A stretch of DNA of 64,000 bases from Pseudoalteromonas citrea (GCF_000238375.3 NZ_AHBZ03000014.1:682001-746000), one strand, 5' to 3'; numbered from the stretch's first letter, positions 25,353 through 35,316 are shown. Notes: generated by a model from the letters alone, not told the origin. Translations and numbers: made by a program.

Positions 25353-26609
25353 TTATGCGTAAACAGGTAATTTAGCGCAGATAGCTTTTACTTTCTCTTT
25401 TACATCTGCCTGAACTGTCTCATCATTGATATTATCAAGTACATCACAGATCCAGCTAGCCAATTCAGCAGACTCAGCTTCTTTGAAACCGCGACGCGTA
25501 ATTGCAGGTGAACCAATACGTAAACCAGACGTTACAAATGGTGAGCGTGGGTCATTTGGTACTGAGTTTTTGTTAACAGTGATATTAGCACGGCCTAATG
25601 CAGCATCCGCATCTTTACCTGTGATATCTTTATCAATCAGGTCAAGTAAGAATAAGTGGTTTTCTGTTTTACCTGATACCACTTTATAACCGCGTTCTTG
25701 CAATACAGACACCATTGTTTGTGCGTTTTTAACAACTTGTGTTTGATACGCTTTAAACTCTGGCTGTAATGCTTCTTTGAATGCTACTGCTTTCGCTGCA
25801 ATAACATGACATAGAGGGCCACCTTGTCCACCAGGGAATACCGCACTATTAAGCTTTTTGTAAATAGCTTCATCTTCACAAGCAGAAATGATCAAACCAC
25901 CACGAGGGCCGGCTAATGTTTTGTGTGTTGTTGTTGTCACAACATGTGCATGAGGTACAGGGCTTGGGTAAACACCCGCTGCGATTAAACCAGCTACATG
26001 CGCCATATCAACAAATAAGTAAGCACCTACTTTATCTGCAATCTCACGGAACTTAGCCCAGTCAACAATACCAGAATAAGCAGAAAAGCCACCAATGATC
26101 ATTTTAGGCTTGTGTTCAAGCGCTAGCGCTTCAACTTGCTCATAATCAATTTCACCCGTTGCTTCGTTTAATCCGTACTGCACTGCATTGTACAACTTAC
26201 CTGAAAAGCTCACATGTGAACCGTGCGTTAGGTGACCGCCATGAGCAAGACTCATACCCAGCACTGTATCACCCGCTTCTAATAGCGCTAAAAATACCGC
26301 TGCATTTGCTTGAGAACCAGCGTGAGGCTGCACATTTGCATAGGTAGAGCCAAACAGTTCGTTAGCACGGTCAATTGCCAATTGCTCAACAACATCTACG
26401 TGCTCACACCCGCCATAGTAACGCTTACCAGGATAACCTTCTGCGTATTTGTTTGTTAACTGTGAACCCTGCGCTTCAAGCACTCGAGGGCTACAGTAGT
26501 TTTCAGACGCGATAAGTTCAATGTGTTCTTCTTGACGAGTCGTTTCAAGCTCAATCGCGTTAAATAATTCAGGGTCAAAATCTGCAATATTCATGTTACG
26601 TTCTAACAT
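25353..26609 (-). CDS. glyA: Serine hydroxymethyltransferase
   Basis: GlyA interconverts serine and glycine with tetrahydrofolate, feeding one-carbon metabolism. The 418-residue PLP enzyme has [42 protein letters not shown], and [16 protein letters not shown] with the cofactor lysine in THKTL. The frame extends to 26627, but the ATG at 26609 is preferred: AGGAG lies six bases upstream and [11 protein letters not shown] matches the family start. A TACAAT box stands about 60 bases upstream without a good -35 element. The gene is monocistronic. Confidence 0.96.
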   Translation of the reverse strand: MLERNMNIADFDPELFNAIELETTRQEEHIELIASENYCSPRVLEAQGSQLTNKYAEGYPGKRYYGGCEHVDVVEQLAIDRANELFGSTYANVQPHAGSQANAAVFLALLEAGDTVLGMSLAHGGHLTHGSHVSFSGKLYNAVQYGLNEATGEIDYEQVEALALEHKPKMIIGGFSAYSGIVDWAKFREIADKVGAYLFVDMAHVAGLIAAGVYPSPVPHAHVVTTTTHKTLAGPRGGLIISACEDEAIYKKLNSAVFPGGQGGPLCHVIAAKAVAFKEALQPEFKAYQTQVVKNAQTMVSVLQERGYKVVSGKTENHLFLLDLIDKDITGKDADAALGRANITVNKNSVPNDPRSPFVTSGLRIGSPAITRRGFKEAESAELASWICDVLDNINDETVQADVKEKVKAICAKLPVYA

Positions 26610-26798
26610 GGGGTCTCCTAGGTGCACGTAAAGGTATAAAAGCCGTATTGTACGCTCTAATGCGTGTGATGCCTATGGTAAAGGCTTGAGCATATTTAAA
26701 CAGGGATTGAATTTATTTCACAGTGTTTATGCAATGATATTTTTTTATTTAAACATTAAGAAATTAAATAAATAAAAAGCAGTGAATTAAAGTTATAA

Positions 26799-26828
26799 AT
26801 GTAAGAGCCGATGACTTCGGCACTTACA
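26799..26828 (-). terminator. Probable terminator of the thr operon
   Basis: ATGTAAGNGCCGA and its near complement form a 13-base stem with one mismatch around a four-base loop, about 40 bases past the thrC stop. On the minus strand it is followed by an AT-rich but interrupted T stretch. A second inverted repeat, about 14 bases per arm, overlaps the thrC stop at 26837-26872. Confidence 0.6.
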
Positions 26829-26868
26829 TAACGCGACATAAGGTGCTATATCGATTTTATATAGCGCC

Positions 26869-28155
26869 TTATGACAACAATTTTTCGAACATTGCGGCTT
26901 TTAATTGCCCATAGTCAGCGTCTAAAGGCTTCGCTAAACATTCTTTATCTAGTGCATTCTGTAACACAGTAGGCATTGATATTTGTTGTTTTAATACCTC
27001 TTCGACTGACTCTTTAAACTTAGCAGGATGTGCTGTTGCTAAAAATATACCCGTACTCGCATCACCTTGATCAAGTTTAAGTCCTTCATAGGCAATCGCA
27101 GTATGCGGTTCAGCAATGTACCCAGACTTAGCAATATCTTGCATCACATTCTCTGTTATTTGCTCAGAGACACTACGTGAATAAAAATCATGTTTATTAA
27201 ATTTATTGCTGTCGAGCATGCTTTGTACGCGTGGCCAGTTATTAGGTTTGCTCACATCCATCGCATTAGAAAGAGACTCCAGCGTCGCCTTTGGATCCCA
27301 TTCACCGGAAGTAACAAATCGAGGCACCGTGTCGTTCTGATTCGTCGTTGCTGACAATTTTGCAATAGGTAACCCGATCACCGAGCCAATCATTGCCGCA
27401 CAGACATTACCAAAGTTGCCACTGGGCACAGAAATATGTACGTTGGCACGTTCAGCTTTAGGAAGTTGTGCCAATGCTTCAAAGTAGTAACATACTTGAG
27501 CCACTAAGCGACTAATGTTAATCGAATTAGCAGAATTTAAACCAAGCTTACTTTTTAGCTCATCGTCTAAAAAAGCTTGTTTAACTAATGCTTGGCAATC
27601 ATCAAAACTGCCATTCACAGCATAACAATGAATATTACCGCCCAATGTGGTGAATAGTTTTTGTTGTGCGAGAGAAATTTTTCCTTCTGGATAAAGGATC
27701 ACGACATCAACATTAGGTTTGTTATAGAACGCATGCGCTACAGCAGCCCCGGTGTCTCCACTAGTTGCAGTTAAAATTGTGACGCGTTCGCCTTGATTAA
27801 ACAAACCAACACACTCGGCCATAAAGCGGCCGCCAAAATCTTTAAATGCAAGAGTGGGCCCGTGGAACAGCTCTAAGCAATAATTGTTATTATCGACCTT
27901 TTCCAAGTTAACTGGGAAGTTAAAGGCGCGATGAACCATTTCACTCAGGGTATCTTTTGGTAATTCATCGCCAATTAAGTGCGCCAAAATTTCAGTACTT
28001 CGTTCTGCAAATGGCATTTCAAGCAACGCATCAATGTTGTCCAATGGGCTTAAATCTGTTGGAAAGAAAACCCCTTGATTACGCCCTAACCCCGTTTTTA
28101 CCGCTTCAATAAACGATACTTGCTGTTGTTCATCTTTTAAATTTACGAGGTTCAT
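26869..28155 (-). CDS. thrC: Threonine synthase
   Basis: ThrC converts O-phosphohomoserine to threonine using PLP. The 428-residue enzyme matches E. coli ThrC (428). It contains LFHGPTLAFKDFGGRFMAECV with the Schiff-base lysine in AFKDFG, TATSGDTGAAVAHA for phosphate binding, and SVPSGNFGNVCA. The start overlaps the thrB stop by four bases. It is the last gene of the thrLABC operon. Confidence 0.96.
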   Translation of the reverse strand: MNLVNLKDEQQQVSFIEAVKTGLGRNQGVFFPTDLSPLDNIDALLEMPFAERSTEILAHLIGDELPKDTLSEMVHRAFNFPVNLEKVDNNNYCLELFHGPTLAFKDFGGRFMAECVGLFNQGERVTILTATSGDTGAAVAHAFYNKPNVDVVILYPEGKISLAQQKLFTTLGGNIHCYAVNGSFDDCQALVKQAFLDDELKSKLGLNSANSINISRLVAQVCYYFEALAQLPKAERANVHISVPSGNFGNVCAAMIGSVIGLPIAKLSATTNQNDTVPRFVTSGEWDPKATLESLSNAMDVSKPNNWPRVQSMLDSNKFNKHDFYSRSVSEQITENVMQDIAKSGYIAEPHTAIAYEGLKLDQGDASTGIFLATAHPAKFKESVEEVLKQQISMPTVLQNALDKECLAKPLDADYGQLKAAMFEKLLS

Positions 28156-29099
28156 TCTTTATCTCCCATAGAAATAACTCGAGTACCGAGGTTATCAAGT
28201 TTACAAATATGGCTGAAGCCATGCTCATTTATATAATGCTGACGCAACCAAGTTTGACATTGCTCCGCCGCTTTTAATGTTTTACAAATCGTAAATAGAG
28301 TTGGCCCTGCACCAGAAATACTGACCAAGTCAGCCCCTAACTTTGGTAATGCCGTTTTGGCATCACTGTATCCCGCAATCAAAGATCTGCGATACGGTTC
28401 TGCTATTGTATCTTGCATTAGAGTGAGCGCTTCATCAAAGCGTTCGCTTTGCATCAATAAGCAATAACTCGACAAACGTTGAGCAAACTCTACGCTCGCA
28501 TGACTGCTTATTGTGTCTGGCATCACAGCTCTGGCCTTTGCAGTATTTAAAGCAAAACCTGGATATGCAGCAACATAGTACCAAGCTTCATCAACAGGCA
28601 AACTAATCGCCTTATTCGGAGTTAACTCAGCCGTTAATTGAAGCCCACCTAAATAGCAGGGAGTAATATTGTCATAATGACGTGCCCCACTCACTTTCCC
28701 TTCAAAGTCAGCCATTAGCTCAATCAATGCCTCTTGGGAAAGCGCGGTATTTGCAAATTTATCAAGTGCAGCAAATGTTGCCACAACAGAGCACGCACTT
28801 GAGCCTAACCCAGAGCCAATTGGTAAACGCTTTTCTAACACCAAAGAGACTGGCGGCATATCTAATGCCACATGCTCGCGAAAATGTACTAAACATTGGT
28901 ATGCTAAGTTTTCTTCAGCTGCTGAGGGTAATTTATCAGCATATTGGCCTGTACATAAAAACTGATCTTTATCCGCAGCCTCCACATGAACAACATCGCC
29001 TAATAACGTGCCATCAATTGGCGCAAGTGCAACACCAAGCGAATCAAAGCCAACACAAAAGTTGCCAATAGAGGCTGGAGCATATACAGAAATCATCAT
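28152..29099 (-). CDS. thrB: Homoserine kinase
   Basis: ThrB phosphorylates homoserine. The 315-residue GHMP-family kinase has the ATP-binding loop LPIGSGLGSSACSVVA (about residues 93-108), an N-terminal APASIGNFCVGFDSLG block and a C-terminal SISGAGPTLF motif. Two adjacent ATG codons could start it (29099 or 29096). It lies nine bases after thrA and overlaps thrC by four bases. Confidence 0.96.
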   Translation of the reverse strand: MMISVYAPASIGNFCVGFDSLGVALAPIDGTLLGDVVHVEAADKDQFLCTGQYADKLPSAAEENLAYQCLVHFREHVALDMPPVSLVLEKRLPIGSGLGSSACSVVATFAALDKFANTALSQEALIELMADFEGKVSGARHYDNITPCYLGGLQLTAELTPNKAISLPVDEAWYYVAAYPGFALNTAKARAVMPDTISSHASVEFAQRLSSYCLLMQSERFDEALTLMQDTIAEPYRRSLIAGYSDAKTALPKLGADLVSISGAGPTLFTICKTLKAAEQCQTWLRQHYINEHGFSHICKLDNLGTRVISMGDKE

Positions 29100-29108
29100 T
29101 CTTTACCC

Positions 29109-31529
29109 CTATCGTGACAGCGTTTTTAATATATCTGCGAATACACCCGCAGAGGTCACTTCAGCACCTGCACCATAACCACGAATCACAAAAGGACGAG
29201 GTTGATAATACTGACTTAAAATCGCCAAGGCATTTTCTCCATCGCGAATATCATATAACGCGTTTGATTTATCAACGGCTTCAATACCGACTCTGCAATG
29301 ACCGTTATCAATACTGCCCACGTACCGTAACACTTTGCCTTGCTCTGCGGCCGCTTGAACTCTTTGTGCAAAGTCATTATCAAGTTCAGGGAGCTTAGTC
29401 ATAAACTCATCTACCGAGGTGCCCGGAGCAAAAGCCTCACTCACCACTGACTCCACCTCTATATCAGACAGCTCCAACGCTAAACCTGATTCACGGGCAA
29501 TGATGAGAAGCTTACGTGCTACGTCTGTGCCTGATAAATCATCTCTAGGGTCAGGCTCTGTAAAGCCATTCGCTTTGGCTTTTGCTGTGGCTTCTGACAA
29601 ACTTAACCCATCCTCCAAAGCACCAAACATGTATGATAAAGAACCTGATAGCACACCATTAAAAGACAGTAGCTCGTCACCTGCGCCAAATAACAACTGT
29701 AAGTTGTCTAAAACAGGCAAGCCGGCTCCCACATTCGTTTCATATAAAAACTTACGCTGCTTTTGCTGTGCTGTATTATTTAACGCTTGATAATATGCAT
29801 AACTTCCCGTGTTCGCTTTTTTATTCGCAGCCACAACGTGAAAACCGGCATTAAGGAAGTCACAATACTGATCAGCAAGCTGTTGGGAAGAGCTACAATC
29901 TACAATCACAGGGTTTATTAAGTGATTGGCTTTAACAAAGGCTTCTAGTTTATCCAGAGCAAAACCCGCTTGCTGCTGCTCCAGTTCACCATGCCAGCTA
30001 TCAAACGGCACACCGTCTGCATTTAGATAGAGCTGTCGAGAATTTGCTACGCCATATAGGTTAAGTTTTATATTGCGCTTTTGTAGCCACTGTTGCTGCT
30101 TTTGCAGTTGCTTAATGAGCTCCTGCCCGACTAAACCAACACCAAGTAAGAAAACATCTATTGAAGGAACATGAGTAAAGAAATTCTCATGGCACACCTT
30201 CACCGCATCATTACATAAGCTACCATCAACAACCGCTGAAATCGCACTTTCAGTTGAATCTTGGGCAATCGCTACAATATTTACTTGAGCTTGTGCCAAC
30301 GAGGCAAAAAACTTAGCCGCAAGCCCTTTATGGGCTTTCATATTATCACCCACTAACGTAACAATCGCTAAGTCTCTCTGCACTTGTACCGGCTCAATTA
30401 GACCCGCCTGAGATTCAAGTTCAAATGCCTGTTCAAGGGCTGTTAGCGCCAACGTTAAGTCCGCTTCATGAACACAAAAGCTGATGCTGAATTCACACGA
30501 CGACTGCGTGATCAAAACAATCGACACATTGTCCTGTGCAAGGGCATTAAATACTCGAGATGCCATGCCTACTTTACCTTTCATACCGGGCCCAGATACC
30601 GTGAGCATTGCTAGCTCATCTAAGCTTGAAAGCGCTTTAACTTGCTCGTCTCCGCGTCGTTCATTACTAATTACCGAACCGGGTACATCAGGGTTGTGAG
30701 TATTCTTAATTTCACATGGCACGCCCGCTTTAGCGCAAGGCAAAATAGTTTTCGGATGAAGTACTTTAGCACCAAAATAAGACAGCTCCATGGCTTCTTT
30801 ATACGATAACCAATCGACTTTTGTGGCTTTACTGATAAACCTTGGATCCGCGTTATAAACGCCGTCAACATCTGTCCAAATTTGACATACCTCAGCCCCT
30901 AAACAAGCCGCAGCGACAGCAGCGGAATAATCAGAACCATTACGGCCAAGCGTAGTTAATGCGCCTTGTTGATCACACCCTGTGAAACCCGGCATAATGT
31001 AGTATTTATTCGGCTTTTCACGCATTGCCAATGCAAACCGTGACTTACTTGCTTTTAAGTCCACTTCTGCATCTAAATAACCACCCGAAGTTGAAATACA
31101 GTGAGTCGCATCTAAGTAACTGGCTTGTGCACTACCTAACATCGTTTGCATAAGTGCACAGCTAACACGTTCCCCAAAGCTAATAATAAATGCTTGAACC
31201 TGAGCTGGGCAGTGTCTTAAAAGTCTTACTCCCGCCAATTTATCCGCCAGCGCCTTGAAGTCAGGCCAATAAGTGCTTGCTCCATAGAGCTTCTCTACTT
31301 GTTGACGTAAATCGTTTGCTCGCTCTTCCAAAGCCTGCCATTGACTTTCGTAAGCATTTCCCTGTTCAGCCAGTGTTACCAACTCAACCAGTTGGTCTGT
31401 CATGCCTCCAGGTGCTGAAAGGACAATTAACGCTTCTTCCCCAGATTGGGTTAATACTAGATTCTGTACTTGCCGTAAACAGTCAAAGTCGGCTAACGAT
31501 GAGCCGCCAAATTTTAATACTCGCATCAT
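29109..31529 (-). CDS. thrA: Bifunctional aspartokinase I / homoserine dehydrogenase I
   Basis: ThrA catalyses the first and third steps from aspartate to threonine and is normally feedback-inhibited by threonine. The roughly 806-residue protein has an aspartokinase domain starting VLKFGGSSLA, with GRNGSDYSAA near residue 200. Two ACT-type regulatory segments (about 310-455) follow. The homoserine dehydrogenase domain has a nucleotide-binding VFLLGVGLVGQEL and the GVLSGSLSYMFG and DPRDDLSGTDVARK motifs. The frame reaches 31544, but ATG codons at 31529 and 31526 follow TGAGGA at proper spacing and match the family N-terminus. Expression should be set by the leader described at 31555-31673. Confidence 0.95.
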   Translation of the reverse strand: MMRVLKFGGSSLADFDCLRQVQNLVLTQSGEEALIVLSAPGGMTDQLVELVTLAEQGNAYESQWQALEERANDLRQQVEKLYGASTYWPDFKALADKLAGVRLLRHCPAQVQAFIISFGERVSCALMQTMLGSAQASYLDATHCISTSGGYLDAEVDLKASKSRFALAMREKPNKYYIMPGFTGCDQQGALTTLGRNGSDYSAAVAAACLGAEVCQIWTDVDGVYNADPRFISKATKVDWLSYKEAMELSYFGAKVLHPKTILPCAKAGVPCEIKNTHNPDVPGSVISNERRGDEQVKALSSLDELAMLTVSGPGMKGKVGMASRVFNALAQDNVSIVLITQSSCEFSISFCVHEADLTLALTALEQAFELESQAGLIEPVQVQRDLAIVTLVGDNMKAHKGLAAKFFASLAQAQVNIVAIAQDSTESAISAVVDGSLCNDAVKVCHENFFTHVPSIDVFLLGVGLVGQELIKQLQKQQQWLQKRNIKLNLYGVANSRQLYLNADGVPFDSWHGELEQQQAGFALDKLEAFVKANHLINPVIVDCSSSQQLADQYCDFLNAGFHVVAANKKANTGSYAYYQALNNTAQQKQRKFLYETNVGAGLPVLDNLQLLFGAGDELLSFNGVLSGSLSYMFGALEDGLSLSEATAKAKANGFTEPDPRDDLSGTDVARKLLIIARESGLALELSDIEVESVVSEAFAPGTSVDEFMTKLPELDNDFAQRVQAAAEQGKVLRYVGSIDNGHCRVGIEAVDKSNALYDIRDGENALAILSQYYQPRPFVIRGYGAGAEVTSAGVFADILKTLSR

Positions 31530-31554
31530 GGTAATTTTCCTCATTCCAAAAACG

Positions 31555-31591
31555 AAAAAAGGCCTGTGTTCTTAGTGAACACAGGCCTTTT
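31555..31591 (-). terminator. thr operon attenuator
   Basis: GGCCTGTGTTC and GAACACAGGCC form a perfect 11-base GC-rich stem, extended by A-T pairs, with a five-base loop. On the minus strand it is followed by a run of T residues. It stands between the leader peptide stop and thrA, the position of the classical transcription attenuator. Confidence 0.93.
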
Positions 31592-31613
31592 AAATACGCA
31601 CCGACCTATGCCA

Positions 31614-31673
31614 CTATCCAGATTGGATGGTGGTTGTAATAATAATGGTCGAAGTGTTAAATTTTATTTTCAT
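31614..31673 (-). CDS. thrL: thr operon leader peptide
   Basis: A 19-residue frame on the minus strand reads MKIKFNTSTIIITTTIQSG. Nine of ten residues from position 7 to 16 are threonine or isoleucine, the amino acids that regulate this operon. Ribosome stalling at these codons when charged tRNA is scarce should prevent the attenuator hairpin 23 bases downstream. The peptide differs in sequence from E. coli ThrL but keeps the Thr/Ile logic. Its ribosome-binding site is weak. Confidence 0.9.
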   Translation of the reverse strand: MKIKFNTSTIIITTTIQSG

Positions 31674-31716
31674 GACTTAAGAGTGCCTGAAATCTAGCCG
31701 CACTGTCAACACCCAA

Positions 31717-31745
31717 AATAGACATTCTTTATGCAATTTGTTCAA
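31717..31745 (-). promoter_or_regulatory. Candidate promoter of thrLABC
   Basis: On the minus strand TTGAAC (31745-31740) and TCTATT (31722-31717) are 17 bases apart, about 40 bases before the leader ATG. A perfect TTGACA at 31709-31704 lacks a recognisable -10 box at usual spacing, so the call is tentative. Confidence 0.4.
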
Positions 31746-31810
31746 GTTAGCGGCAGGGAATGAGTGAATGTATATTATAAATAGGTCAAATGAGGTTATT
31801 TTTACTGCTT

Positions 31811-32176
31811 TTATCGGATACCGTACTGTGTTAATAAATTCAATAAATACTGAGGAGTAACGGGTTTTTCAATAAAATCAATTGCACCAAGCCTAACAAC
31901 TCTCTCTTTCATTTCAGGTTGTATATCAGCAGAAATTACGACGACAAATGTTTCTAGTTTCTTCGCTTTAATCGCTTCTAACACGCCAATGCCATCCAGT
32001 TCAGGCATAGTTAAATCCAAGCAGAGTAGATCTACCTGTTGGGCTTCAAGAAGCTCAAGTGCTTGCACACCATTTTCAGCTTGCATGATCTCAGCTTCTA
32101 GCGCAGAAGATAAGCAACGAACTACCTGCTTACGTGCCACCCTCGAATCATCACACACTAATATAGAATAACTCAT
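31811..32176 (-). CDS. Stand-alone response regulator receiver (CheY-like)
   Basis: This 121-residue protein is a single receiver domain. It has the acidic pair Asp9-Asp10, the phospho-acceptor Asp54 in LCLDLTMPELDG, Ser82 at the switch position and Lys104 in FIEKPV. There is no output domain, so it should act by protein contact or as a phosphate relay. It is divergent from the histidine kinase at 32392 across a 215-base gap, which suggests but does not prove partnership. Confidence 0.93.
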   Translation of the reverse strand: MSYSILVCDDSRVARKQVVRCLSSALEAEIMQAENGVQALELLEAQQVDLLCLDLTMPELDGIGVLEAIKAKKLETFVVVISADIQPEMKERVVRLGAIDFIEKPVTPQYLLNLLTQYGIR

Positions 32177-32391
32177 ATCAAATATTTTTATCTTTTTGCC
32201 ATCAACAATGTTACAACCAACTACTTATAACATATTTAGTAGTAAATCAGTAAGTACCCAAACTATATATTCATCTAATATGCCCATTGTGTGCAATAAT
32301 GTCAGATATTTATTTATTTTTAAGGCTTTATTAGCTAAGTTTAAGTACATATATCCTGATGTTGACTTAATTTAGGAGCCTGAGTTCATTC

Positions 32392-34152
32392 ATGCTACAA
32401 AAAAGCCTATCAAAAAAGCTACTCACGAATGTGCTTTCGGTTTACTTTTTATTGACATTCGTAGTCACTTGCGGGCAAGTCATTGCTGAATACGTAAACA
32501 CCAAAGACTATATTCGCAACGAATTAACCATGCTGCAAAAAACATTTAGCCGAAGCTTGACCCGTGCAATTTGGGAGCTAAACACCAAACAAACGGTAAC
32601 AACTGCAGAGGGCCTGCTCGCTATTCCAATGATAGAGGGCATAATTGTACGTGATGACAGTGGTGAAATTATCTCTCAACTTGGCCGCTCTCTTGATATT
32701 CATGAACTTTATAGCCAACAGTTAGTTCAAGAAGAAGCCATCATTGAAGATACCCCCTCAGGGCTATTCGGGTACACTTTCCCGCTTATTTTTGAATTTT
32801 CTGGCAGAGCCACACAAGTGGGTGATGTGACCTTATTTTCAAGTCGTGAGGTGGTGTTTAGCCGTATCATGATTTCAATTTATTTCTTGATTGGTAATGC
32901 CATGATCAAGACTACCTTTCTCATCATTTTATTCTTGATTGCGTTTAGGCGGCTACTTACAGAGCCGTTAACTGACTTAACCGATCAAGTCGAAGACTTC
33001 GAGTTAGATAACATTGATGCTCAGCGCATAGACATAGGCACCAGTGAACGTAATGAACTTAAAGTGATGGAAGAGGCATTCAACAAACTGATTGATAAAG
33101 TTGCGGAATATCGAAAACAACTCGATCAGACTCAGAAAGAATTATTGATAAGTAATGAAAAACTTGACCAACATAACTTACAACTAGAGCAAGAGGTTGC
33201 CAGAAAAACGTCAAATCTCAGCCAAGCTATGATGGATTTACAACAGCAAAAATATGAATTAGAAAAACAAAAGCTCACACTGACTGAGGAAATTGATCTA
33301 CGTCGCCAAACGGAACAAGAGCTCCTTACCAAACAAAAAGAGTTAGAGCGTTATTTAGATGAGTTGAATATGGCGCAAGAACGGTTAGTCGGTTCGGAAA
33401 AAATGGCCGCTTTAGGTGGCCTTGTTGCTGGTATTACACATGACATTAATACGCCTGTTGGCATTGGGGTGACTGCCACTTCATTCTTACAAGAGCGCTT
33501 GCATCAGTTAGAAGCTGCATATCAAGCAAAAACCTTGTCGCCGAAAGCGCTCGAGGAATTTATTAATGAAGCCAAGCAGAGCACCAGTTTATTAACCACC
33601 AACCTAGATAGAGCATCTGAATTGGTCGCCAGCTTTAAACAAATTGCGGTAGATCAAGCCAGTGAAGCTGTGCGTACTATTAACTTCAAAGAATACCTTG
33701 CTGAGGTTGTTCGGTCATTACATCCAAAAATTAAAAAGACCAAGCATGACATCAATATTTCTTGCCCTGAAGACCTCACACTCAACTTACCTGCGGGCGC
33801 GATTAGTCAGATATTTACCAACCTCATTATGAACTCTCTAATTCATGGTTTTGAAGGGATAGATAAAGGCCGTATTGATATTGAAATTACCGATGATAAC
33901 GACGATGTCCGTATTTTGTATCGTGATAATGGTCGTGGAGTGAGCTCTGTGCAGTTAGAAAAGTTATTCGACCCATTCTTCACGACCAAACGAGATCAGG
34001 GCGGCAGTGGGCTTGGAACGCACATTACTTTGAACCTAGTAAAGCAAACACTCAATGGGGATATTGAAGTAACAAGCGAAGAAGGCCAAGGCCTCGTTTA
34101 TGAAATTAGTTTCCCAAAAAACATGCAAGCCCCTCTCGCTATTTTTAGCTGA
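32392..34152 (+). CDS. Membrane sensor histidine kinase
   Basis: The 586-residue kinase has two membrane helices (about residues 11-30 and 165-185) flanking a periplasmic sensor. A HAMP-like linker and a long coiled coil rich in Gln and Glu (about 225-335) follow. The transmitter core is MAALGGLVAGITHDINTPVG with the phospho-acceptor His350. The ATPase lobe has the N box NLIMNSLIHGF, DNGRGVSS and GGSGLGTHITLNLV. The ATG at 32392 follows an AGGAG at rather long spacing. The likely target is the receiver encoded divergently. The ligand is unknown. Confidence 0.92.
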   Translation: MLQKSLSKKLLTNVLSVYFLLTFVVTCGQVIAEYVNTKDYIRNELTMLQKTFSRSLTRAIWELNTKQTVTTAEGLLAIPMIEGIIVRDDSGEIISQLGRSLDIHELYSQQLVQEEAIIEDTPSGLFGYTFPLIFEFSGRATQVGDVTLFSSREVVFSRIMISIYFLIGNAMIKTTFLIILFLIAFRRLLTEPLTDLTDQVEDFELDNIDAQRIDIGTSERNELKVMEEAFNKLIDKVAEYRKQLDQTQKELLISNEKLDQHNLQLEQEVARKTSNLSQAMMDLQQQKYELEKQKLTLTEEIDLRRQTEQELLTKQKELERYLDELNMAQERLVGSEKMAALGGLVAGITHDINTPVGIGVTATSFLQERLHQLEAAYQAKTLSPKALEEFINEAKQSTSLLTTNLDRASELVASFKQIAVDQASEAVRTINFKEYLAEVVRSLHPKIKKTKHDINISCPEDLTLNLPAGAISQIFTNLIMNSLIHGFEGIDKGRIDIEITDDNDDVRILYRDNGRGVSSVQLEKLFDPFFTTKRDQGGSGLGTHITLNLVKQTLNGDIEVTSEEGQGLVYEISFPKNMQAPLAIFS

Positions 34153-34162
34153 GTAAAATTAA

Positions 34163-34202
34163 ACCTGAATACGGGAATCTTGTAGGATTGTCGTATTCAG
34201 GT
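34163..34202 (+). terminator. Long hairpin after the histidine kinase gene
   Basis: ACCTGAATACG and CGTATTCAGGT form a perfect 11-base stem, and an inner AATC/GATT pair extends it past a small bulge. It begins ten bases after the kinase stop. Only a short T-rich stretch follows, so termination is likely but not certain. Confidence 0.65.
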
Positions 34203-34274
34203 ACTTTAATTCCTTCCCTGCCGGCAAATTATTGTTATCATAGCTACCAATTTTTAGCACGGATACTGTATTTT

Positions 34275-35186
34275 ATGTGGTTTAGTAACCTGATCTGTTA
34301 TCGATTCAAACAAGATGTTTCATATAATCAAGATGATTTTGAACAAGCTTTAGAGCAAGATGTATTTCGACCATGTGGTAGTCAGGATATGAGTACCTTC
34401 GGCTGGTCAAAAGCCCTAGGAAAGCATGGTCATAGCCTGTCACACTTTTCTAAAAATAGTATTTTGGTTTGTGCTAAACGAGAAGAAAAAGTACTACCAG
34501 CGGCGGTTGTTAACGATATGGTTGCCGAAAAGGTAGAGCTGATTGAACGCGAAGAAAACCGCCCAGTAAAGAAAAAAGAAAAAGATGAATTAAAAGAAAA
34601 CATACTGGCTACTTTACTACCACAAGCTTTTAAAAAGTCTAGCTTACAATTTGCTTTTATTGACCAAGAAAATGGTTGGGTCATAGTCAACAGCGCAAGT
34701 TTTAATAAAGCAGAAGAGCTTTTAGCATTATTGCGTAAATCACTTGGCACGCTACCGGTGGTACCTGCATTTGCAAATTATGATCTAGATGTGTTTCTTA
34801 CTAATTGGCTTACAAACTTTGAAACACCAGAGGGCTTTGCAATTGGCACTGATGCTGAATTAGAAGAGCCCGATGACAACGGTGCTCAGGTTAAATTAAA
34901 GCAACATGATCTATCAACAGATGAGATCAAACACCACCTTGAAAGTGGGAAGCGTGTTACTAAGTTGGCCTTGGATTGGCGCGAACGGGTTAAGTTTATG
35001 CTACAAAATGATGGGTCAATAAAACGCTTGAACTATGCTGATGCACTCAAAGAACAAAATGCTGATATTCCAAAAGAAGATATGGTCGTAAAACTTGACG
35101 CTGACTTTATCTTGGTCAGTGAAGAAATCAAAGAACTTATTGAAGAGCTTACGCAAAGCTTGGGTGACGCAGAAGATATTACCTAA
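34275..35186 (+). CDS. rdgC: Recombination-associated protein RdgC
   Basis: RdgC is a ring-forming DNA-binding protein that limits RecA activity. The frame is open from further upstream, but the ATG at 34275 gives MWFSNLICYRF and exactly 303 residues, the length of E. coli RdgC. Shared blocks are FRPCGSQDMSTFGW, ILVCAKREEKVLP, SLGTLPVVP, VTKLALDWRERVKFML and the C-terminal DADFILVSEEI. No strong ribosome-binding site is seen. It is monocistronic and followed by a hairpin. Confidence 0.94.
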   Translation: MWFSNLICYRFKQDVSYNQDDFEQALEQDVFRPCGSQDMSTFGWSKALGKHGHSLSHFSKNSILVCAKREEKVLPAAVVNDMVAEKVELIEREENRPVKKKEKDELKENILATLLPQAFKKSSLQFAFIDQENGWVIVNSASFNKAEELLALLRKSLGTLPVVPAFANYDLDVFLTNWLTNFETPEGFAIGTDAELEEPDDNGAQVKLKQHDLSTDEIKHHLESGKRVTKLALDWRERVKFMLQNDGSIKRLNYADALKEQNADIPKEDMVVKLDADFILVSEEIKELIEELTQSLGDAEDIT

Positions 35187-35200
35187 GATATAAATATACG

Positions 35201-35226
35201 ATAGTAAGGTGCGACGACCTTACTAT
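35201..35226. terminator. Hairpin after rdgC, probably once shared with the HDOD gene
   Basis: ATAGTAAGGT and ACCTTACTAT form a perfect ten-base stem with a six-base loop, 14 bases after rdgC. Before the IS inserted it would have lain about 40 bases from the convergent HDOD stop, so it may have served both genes. T runs are weak on both sides. Confidence 0.7.
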
Positions 35227-35244
35227 CTATTTTCTATGAAGCTG

Positions 35245-35252
35245 CCGCAGTT
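35245..35252. repeat. Left target-site duplication of the IS
   Basis: CCGCAGTT lies immediately outside the left inverted repeat and is identical to 36560-36567. Confidence 0.9.
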
Positions 35253-35282
35253 GAGCCTGTAATTTAAATTGTGTATCTGCTT
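35253..35282. repeat. Left terminal inverted repeat of the IS
   Basis: This 30-base end matches the reverse complement of 36530-36559 at 22 of 30 positions in an ungapped alignment. Shared cores are CCTGTAA and GTGTA-N-CTGCT. Confidence 0.85.
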
Positions 35283-35316
35283 ATAATTAAGCCAGTAATG
35301 GCTGAGGATAAGCAAT

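Noticed and set aside
29114-29398. Plus-strand open frames opposite thrA, ribD, lipA and other long genes
   Set aside because: All lie antisense to clearly conserved genes, have no ribosome-binding sites of note and no recognisable domains. They are by-products of codon bias in the true frame.
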